From assembly GCF_027604915.1 (NCBI RefSeq), contig NZ_JAJAQC010000003.1:1-64000 (forward strand): DNA of 64,000 bases. Direction: 5' to 3'. The DNA comes from Streptomonospora mangrovi (GTDB taxonomy: Bacteria; Actinomycetota; Actinomycetes; Streptosporangiales; Streptosporangiaceae). The position numbers and the translations under genes were made by a program. Under the pieces are notes generated by a model, which was not told where the DNA came from, did not search any database, and saw nothing but the letters and a program-made list of their open reading frames with translations. Numbering within the stretch: the stretch's first letter is position 1; each line of letters begins with the position of its first letter. Below are positions 60,389-64,000 of this stretch, piece by piece.

Positions 60389-62467
60389 ATGTTGGATCCC
60401 ACTAGCACCCGGGACCTCGGTCCCCGGGTCGGGACGCCGCTGTGGCTCTACCTCGCCGGCATCACCGTGGCCGGGGGCGCGCTCCTCGGCGTCGCGCTCT
60501 TCGTCTACGGCGTGGACCGGTTGCAGGTCCTCGGCGCCTCGCCGCTGATCTGGCTCATGCTGTGCATGGTCGTCATCGGCGAACTCCGGCCGATCGCCTC
60601 GCCCAGCACCCCCGCCGACAACGGCGCGCCCACCTCGCTGCCGTTCTCCTTCGCGCTGCTGCTGTCCTTCGGCCTGCCGGTGGCCGGCCTGGTGCAGGCC
60701 ACCGCCACCGCCATCGCGGGCGTGGCCCGCGGCCACGCCCCCCACCGCGTCCTGTTCAACATCGCCCAGTACGCCCTCAGCTTCGGCGCGGCCGACGCCG
60801 TGCTGCGCCTCATCGTCCCCGGCAGCGCGGTCCACCCCTGGGTGGCCAAGGGCCCCGACCTCGCCGCGGTCGCCGCCGCCGGCGCCGTCTACTACGTCTG
60901 CAACCTCGTGCTGGTGGAGTCGGCGGTGGCCATGCACGAGCGCTCCCCGCTGGGCGCCGTGTTGCGCAAGGACCTCGGCCAGCGGCTGTTCGTCCACGGG
61001 GTGCTGCTCAGCCTGGCCCCGCTGGTGTCGGTGGCCATGGTCCACGAGGTCTGGCTGGTGCCGCTGTTCTTCTTCCCGCTGGCCGCGCTCTACACCAGCG
61101 CCACCCTGTCGATGAAGCGCGAGCACCAGGCCAACCACGACGAGCTGACCGGCCTGGCCAACCGCAAGCTGCTCATCCTGCGCACCCAGGAGGCCCTCAG
61201 CGAGGCCCAGTTGCGCAAGCACCGCGTGGGGCTGCTGCTGCTCGACCTCGACCGGTTCAAGGAGGTCAACGACACCCTGGGCCACCCCACCGGCGACCGC
61301 CTCCTCCAGACCGTGGCCCGCCGCCTCACCCACAGCGTGCGCCCCGGCGACCTCGTGGCCCGCCTGGGCGGCGACGAGTTCGCCGTGCTGCTGCCCCAGG
61401 TCCGCGACCCCGCCTCGGCCCGCGAGGTCGCCACCCGCCTGCGGGTCTCCCTGGCCGAGCCCATGCGCCTGGACGGCATGGACTTCGACCTTGAGGCCAG
61501 CGTGGGCATCGCCCTCTACCCCAACCACGCCCCCGACTTCGAGCTGCTGATGCAGCGCGCCGACGTCGCCATGTACGTCGCCAAGGAGCACCGCACCGGG
61601 GTGGAGCTGTACGAGCAGCACAAGGACCGCAACTCCACCGCCCGGCTCAGCCTGTTCGGCGAGCTGCGCCGCGCCCTGGTCGAGGACGAGCTGGAGATGT
61701 TCTACCAGCCCAAGGTCCGCCTGGCCGACCACCGCACCGTAGGCCTGGAGGCGCTGGTGCGCTGGCGCCACCCCCAGCGCGGCGTGCTGCCGCCCGAGGA
61801 CTTCGTGCCGCTGGTCGAGCAGTCCTACCTGATGCGCAGCTTCACCCACGAGGTCCTGGAGCGCACCCTGCCCCAGGTCGCCCGCTGGTGGGCCGAGGGC
61901 ATCGAACTCCCCGTGGCCGTGAACCTCTCCGCCCGCGAACTCCTCGACCCCACCCTGCCCGACATCGTCGCCGCCGCGCTGCGCCGCCACGGGGTGGCGC
62001 CCCAGGCGCTGCGGCTGGACATCAGCGAGCGCGTCATGGTCGCCGAGGCCGACGGTGTCACCCCCACCATCCTCGCGCTGGCCGACCTCGGGATCGCCCT
62101 GGCCCTGGACGACTTCGGCACCGGCTACTTCACCCTGGCCCGGCTGGGCGGGCTGCCCGTCGAGGAGATCAAGATCGACGAGTCGTTCGTGCGGCGCAGC
62201 CTCGCCGACCCCGACGGCCACCTGATCGTCCGCTCGGCCGTCGACCTCGTGGGCACCCTGGGCATGCGCGCCGTCGCCGAGGGCGTGGAGTCCGAGCGCG
62301 TGGCCGAGGACATGCGCGCCATGGGCTGCTACGCCGCCCAGGGCCGCCACTTCGCCTCGCCCCTGGAGGCCCACCAGGTCGCCCCCTGGCTCGCCGAGCA
62401 CGGCGGCCCCTACACCACCCTGGGCGGGGCCTCCGGCGAACCCACCGAGCACAGCCGCACCCGGTAA
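60389..62467 (+). CDS. Membrane-bound cyclic di-GMP enzyme with GGDEF and EAL domains
   Basis: The 692-residue protein starts with about six membrane helices (residues ~18-245). The GGDEF domain has an intact GGDEF motif and an RPGD inhibitory site five residues before it. The EAL domain has LEALVRW, KPKVRL-type loops, DDFGTGYF, IKID and AVAEGVES, so the metal- and substrate-binding residues appear complete. It could both make and degrade c-di-GMP, a second messenger that controls development in actinobacteria. AGAGGA stands 5 nt before ATG 60389. Confidence 0.94.
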   Translation: MLDPTSTRDLGPRVGTPLWLYLAGITVAGGALLGVALFVYGVDRLQVLGASPLIWLMLCMVVIGELRPIASPSTPADNGAPTSLPFSFALLLSFGLPVAGLVQATATAIAGVARGHAPHRVLFNIAQYALSFGAADAVLRLIVPGSAVHPWVAKGPDLAAVAAAGAVYYVCNLVLVESAVAMHERSPLGAVLRKDLGQRLFVHGVLLSLAPLVSVAMVHEVWLVPLFFFPLAALYTSATLSMKREHQANHDELTGLANRKLLILRTQEALSEAQLRKHRVGLLLLDLDRFKEVNDTLGHPTGDRLLQTVARRLTHSVRPGDLVARLGGDEFAVLLPQVRDPASAREVATRLRVSLAEPMRLDGMDFDLEASVGIALYPNHAPDFELLMQRADVAMYVAKEHRTGVELYEQHKDRNSTARLSLFGELRRALVEDELEMFYQPKVRLADHRTVGLEALVRWRHPQRGVLPPEDFVPLVEQSYLMRSFTHEVLERTLPQVARWWAEGIELPVAVNLSARELLDPTLPDIVAAALRRHGVAPQALRLDISERVMVAEADGVTPTILALADLGIALALDDFGTGYFTLARLGGLPVEEIKIDESFVRRSLADPDGHLIVRSAVDLVGTLGMRAVAEGVESERVAEDMRAMGCYAAQGRHFASPLEAHQVAPWLAEHGGPYTTLGGASGEPTEHSRTR

Positions 62468-62513
62468 GCCCGCCCGCCGCCGCCGACCGCCCCAGCCGCC
62501 GCCCGCGCGGCAA

Positions 62514-62519
62514 TAGGAT
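62514..62519 (+). promoter_or_regulatory. -10 box of gatC operon
   Basis: TAGGAT lies 108 nt before the gatC ATG in the only AT-richer spot of the intergenic region. No clear -35 is seen. Confidence 0.45.
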
Positions 62520-62627
62520 TGAGCTGTCCCGATCCGCCGAGCCGCCGCCCGCGCGGCGCCGCCGCCCCAGGCGGGTGCCTTGGCGGGGCGGGCACGTCCG
62601 ATTCCGCCGAAGAAACGGTTGCCATTC

Positions 62628-62927
62628 ATGTCCGCCATCACCCGCGATGAGGTCGCGCACCTCGCCCGGTTGTCGCGGCTGGCGCTGCACGAGGACGAGC
62701 TGGACCAGCTCGCCGCCCAGCTTGACGAGATCATCTCGGCTGTGGCCAAGGTGCAGGAGGTCGCCCAGGGCGACATCCCGCCCACCTCGCACGCCCTTCC
62801 GCTGACCAACGTCTACCGCCCCGACGAGACGCACCAGGGGCTCACCCCCGACCAGGCGCTGGCGGGCGCGCCCGCGGTGGAGGACCAGCGCTTCCGCGTG
62901 CCGCAGATCCTGGGGGAGGAAGAGTGA
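62628..62927 (+). CDS. gatC: Asp-tRNA(Asn)/Glu-tRNA(Gln) amidotransferase subunit C
   Basis: The 99-residue GatC ([39 protein letters not shown]) stabilises the GatCAB complex that converts Glu-tRNA(Gln) and Asp-tRNA(Asn) to their amides. The stop overlaps the gatA GTG (GTGA), so the two are co-translated. Confidence 0.96.
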   Translation: MSAITRDEVAHLARLSRLALHEDELDQLAAQLDEIISAVAKVQEVAQGDIPPTSHALPLTNVYRPDETHQGLTPDQALAGAPAVEDQRFRVPQILGEEE

Positions 62928-64000
62928 CCGCGAGCGAGATCGTGCGGATGACCGCGGCCGAGCTGGGCGCGGCCGTGCGCTCCGGCCAGACCTCCGCCGA
63001 AGAGGCCACCGGCGCCTACCTCGACCGGGTGGCCGAGGTCGACGGCCAGGTCAACGCGTTCCTGCACGTGGACCGCGACACCGCCCTGGCGCAGGCCCGC
63101 GCGGTCGACGCCCGGCTGGCCGCCGGCGAGGACCCCGGCCCGCTGGCGGGCGTGCCGGTGGCGCACAAGGACGTCTTCACCACCGCCGACATGCCCACCA
63201 CCGCCGCCTCCAGGATCCTGGAGGGCTGGCGCCCGCCCTACGACGCCACCGTCACCGCGCGGCTGCGCCAGGCCGGCATGGTGGTGCTGGGCAAGACCAA
63301 CATGGACGAGTTCGCCATGGGCTCCTCCACCGAGAACTCCGCCTACGGCGTCACCCGCAACCCCTGGGACCTCGACCGCATCCCCGGCGGGTCCTCCGGC
63401 GGGTCCTCGGCGGCCGTCGCCGCGTTCGAGGCGCCGCTGGCCACCGGCACCGACACCGGCGGGTCCATCCGCCAGCCGGCGGCCGTGTGCGGTCTGGTGG
63501 GCGCCAAGCCCACCTACGGCGGGTCCTCCCGCTACGGGCTGATCGCCTTCGCGTCGTCGCTGGACACCCCCGGCCCGCTGGCCCGCAACGTGCTCGACGC
63601 CGCGCTGCTGCACGAGGCGTTCTCCGGCCACGACCCCCGCGACTCCACCTCCGTCGACGCGCCCGTGCCGCCGGTGGTCGAGGCCGCCCGGCGCGCCGAC
63701 GTCGAGGGCCTGCGCGTGGGCGTGGTCAAGGAGCTGGGCGGCGAGGGCTACCAGCCCGGCGTGCTGCGCCGGTTCACCGAGGCGGTGGAGCTGCTGGAGT
63801 CGCTGGGCGCCAAGGTGGTCGAGGTCTCCTGCCCCAGCTTCGACGCCGCGCTGGCCGCCTACTACCTGATCGCGCCCAGCGAGTGCTCCTCCAACCTCGC
63901 CCGGTTCGACGCCATGCGCTACGGCCTGCGGGTGGGCGACGACGGCACCCGCAGCGCCGAGGAGGTCATGTCGCTGACCCGCGCCGAGGGCTTCGGCCCC
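62924..64000 (+). CDS. gatA: Asp-tRNA(Asn)/Glu-tRNA(Gln) amidotransferase subunit A (partial, cut by window end)
   Basis: The first 359 residues of GatA are visible and the frame is still open at the window end. The amidase signature is present: catalytic Lys in [20 protein letters not shown] and the nucleophile Ser region [10 protein letters not shown]. It releases ammonia from glutamine for transfer to mischarged tRNA. gatB would be expected next. Confidence 0.96.
   Translation, partial: MTASEIVRMTAAELGAAVRSGQTSAEEATGAYLDRVAEVDGQVNAFLHVDRDTALAQARAVDARLAAGEDPGPLAGVPVAHKDVFTTADMPTTAASRILEGWRPPYDATVTARLRQAGMVVLGKTNMDEFAMGSSTENSAYGVTRNPWDLDRIPGGSSGGSSAAVAAFEAPLATGTDTGGSIRQPAAVCGLVGAKPTYGGSSRYGLIAFASSLDTPGPLARNVLDAALLHEAFSGHDPRDSTSVDAPVPPVVEAARRADVEGLRVGVVKELGGEGYQPGVLRRFTEAVELLESLGAKVVEVSCPSFDAALAAYYLIAPSECSSNLARFDAMRYGLRVGDDGTRSAEEVMSLTRAEGFGP

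Overview
The window is a contiguous piece of chromosome from a very GC-rich actinobacterium. Third codon positions are almost all G or C, many starts are GTG, and several genes look leaderless. The gene content (GlgE maltosyltransferase pathway, YkoEDC thiamine-precursor transporter under a TPP riboswitch, NrtR/NadA, actinobacterial MMPL transporter, Gln-tRNA amidotransferase) points to Actinomycetia. A Nocardiopsis/Streptomonospora-like member of the Streptosporangiales is my best guess, but this is inferred from style and not proven.

Layout. The 5S rRNA that ends an rRNA operon, with a clear intrinsic terminator, occupies 1-171. A class A penicillin-binding protein with a very long disordered cytoplasmic arm follows (549-4316). 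A tightly overlapped minus-strand operon at 4580-7817 encodes a GT4 glycosyltransferase, a SAM methyltransferase that appears to start at CTG, and an alpha/alpha-toroid 'prenyltransferase-like' protein. Next to it are an MBL-fold hydrolase and a divergent TetR regulator sharing a control region with palindromes, then a sigma factor fused to a membrane-anchored tail (10488-12056). nadA and a divergent NrtR-type degenerate-Nudix regulator face each other across a palindromic promoter region (12402-14444), followed by CYTH and HAD proteins.

A four-gene osmoprotectant ABC importer (ATPase-permease-permease-lipoprotein) spans 16177-19818. A convergent minus operon encodes an SppA peptidase and a flavin reductase-like protein, with a possible 24-residue membrane peptide behind them. 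A lipoprotein follows. Then comes the alpha-glucan/trehalose block 23378-34344: glgE-treS-mak-glgB on the minus strand and glgP divergently on the plus strand, with a consensus CRP-type site between them. These enzymes together convert trehalose to maltose, phosphorylate it, polymerise it into alpha-glucan, branch the polymer and degrade it.

A MarR regulator with a perfect operator faces an SDR/epimerase, followed by a DHA2 drug exporter and a methyltransferase. The 3' end of the methyltransferase gene carries the promoter and the start of a TPP riboswitch that controls ykoE-ykoD-ykoC (39123-42588). Then follow enoyl-CoA hydratase, YbaK, a membrane Ser/Thr kinase with an 11-residue tandem repeat, etfBA, cysteine desulfurase and mnmA (thiolation of tRNA) with a convergent DUF695-like gene, a decayed repeat/IS30 remnant region, DedA, an MMPL transporter, a MetE-C-terminal-like protein, ligA, a GGDEF-EAL protein with a structured leader, gatC and the beginning of gatA.

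Most of the window is ordinary core chromosome. I see no prophage, CRISPR array or complete biosynthetic cluster. The most distinctive items are the CTG start in the GT4 operon, the sigma-transmembrane fusion, the 24-residue membrane peptide, the pseudoknot-capable leader before the GGDEF-EAL gene, the CRP-type site between glgE and glgP, and the repeat arm of the kinase.
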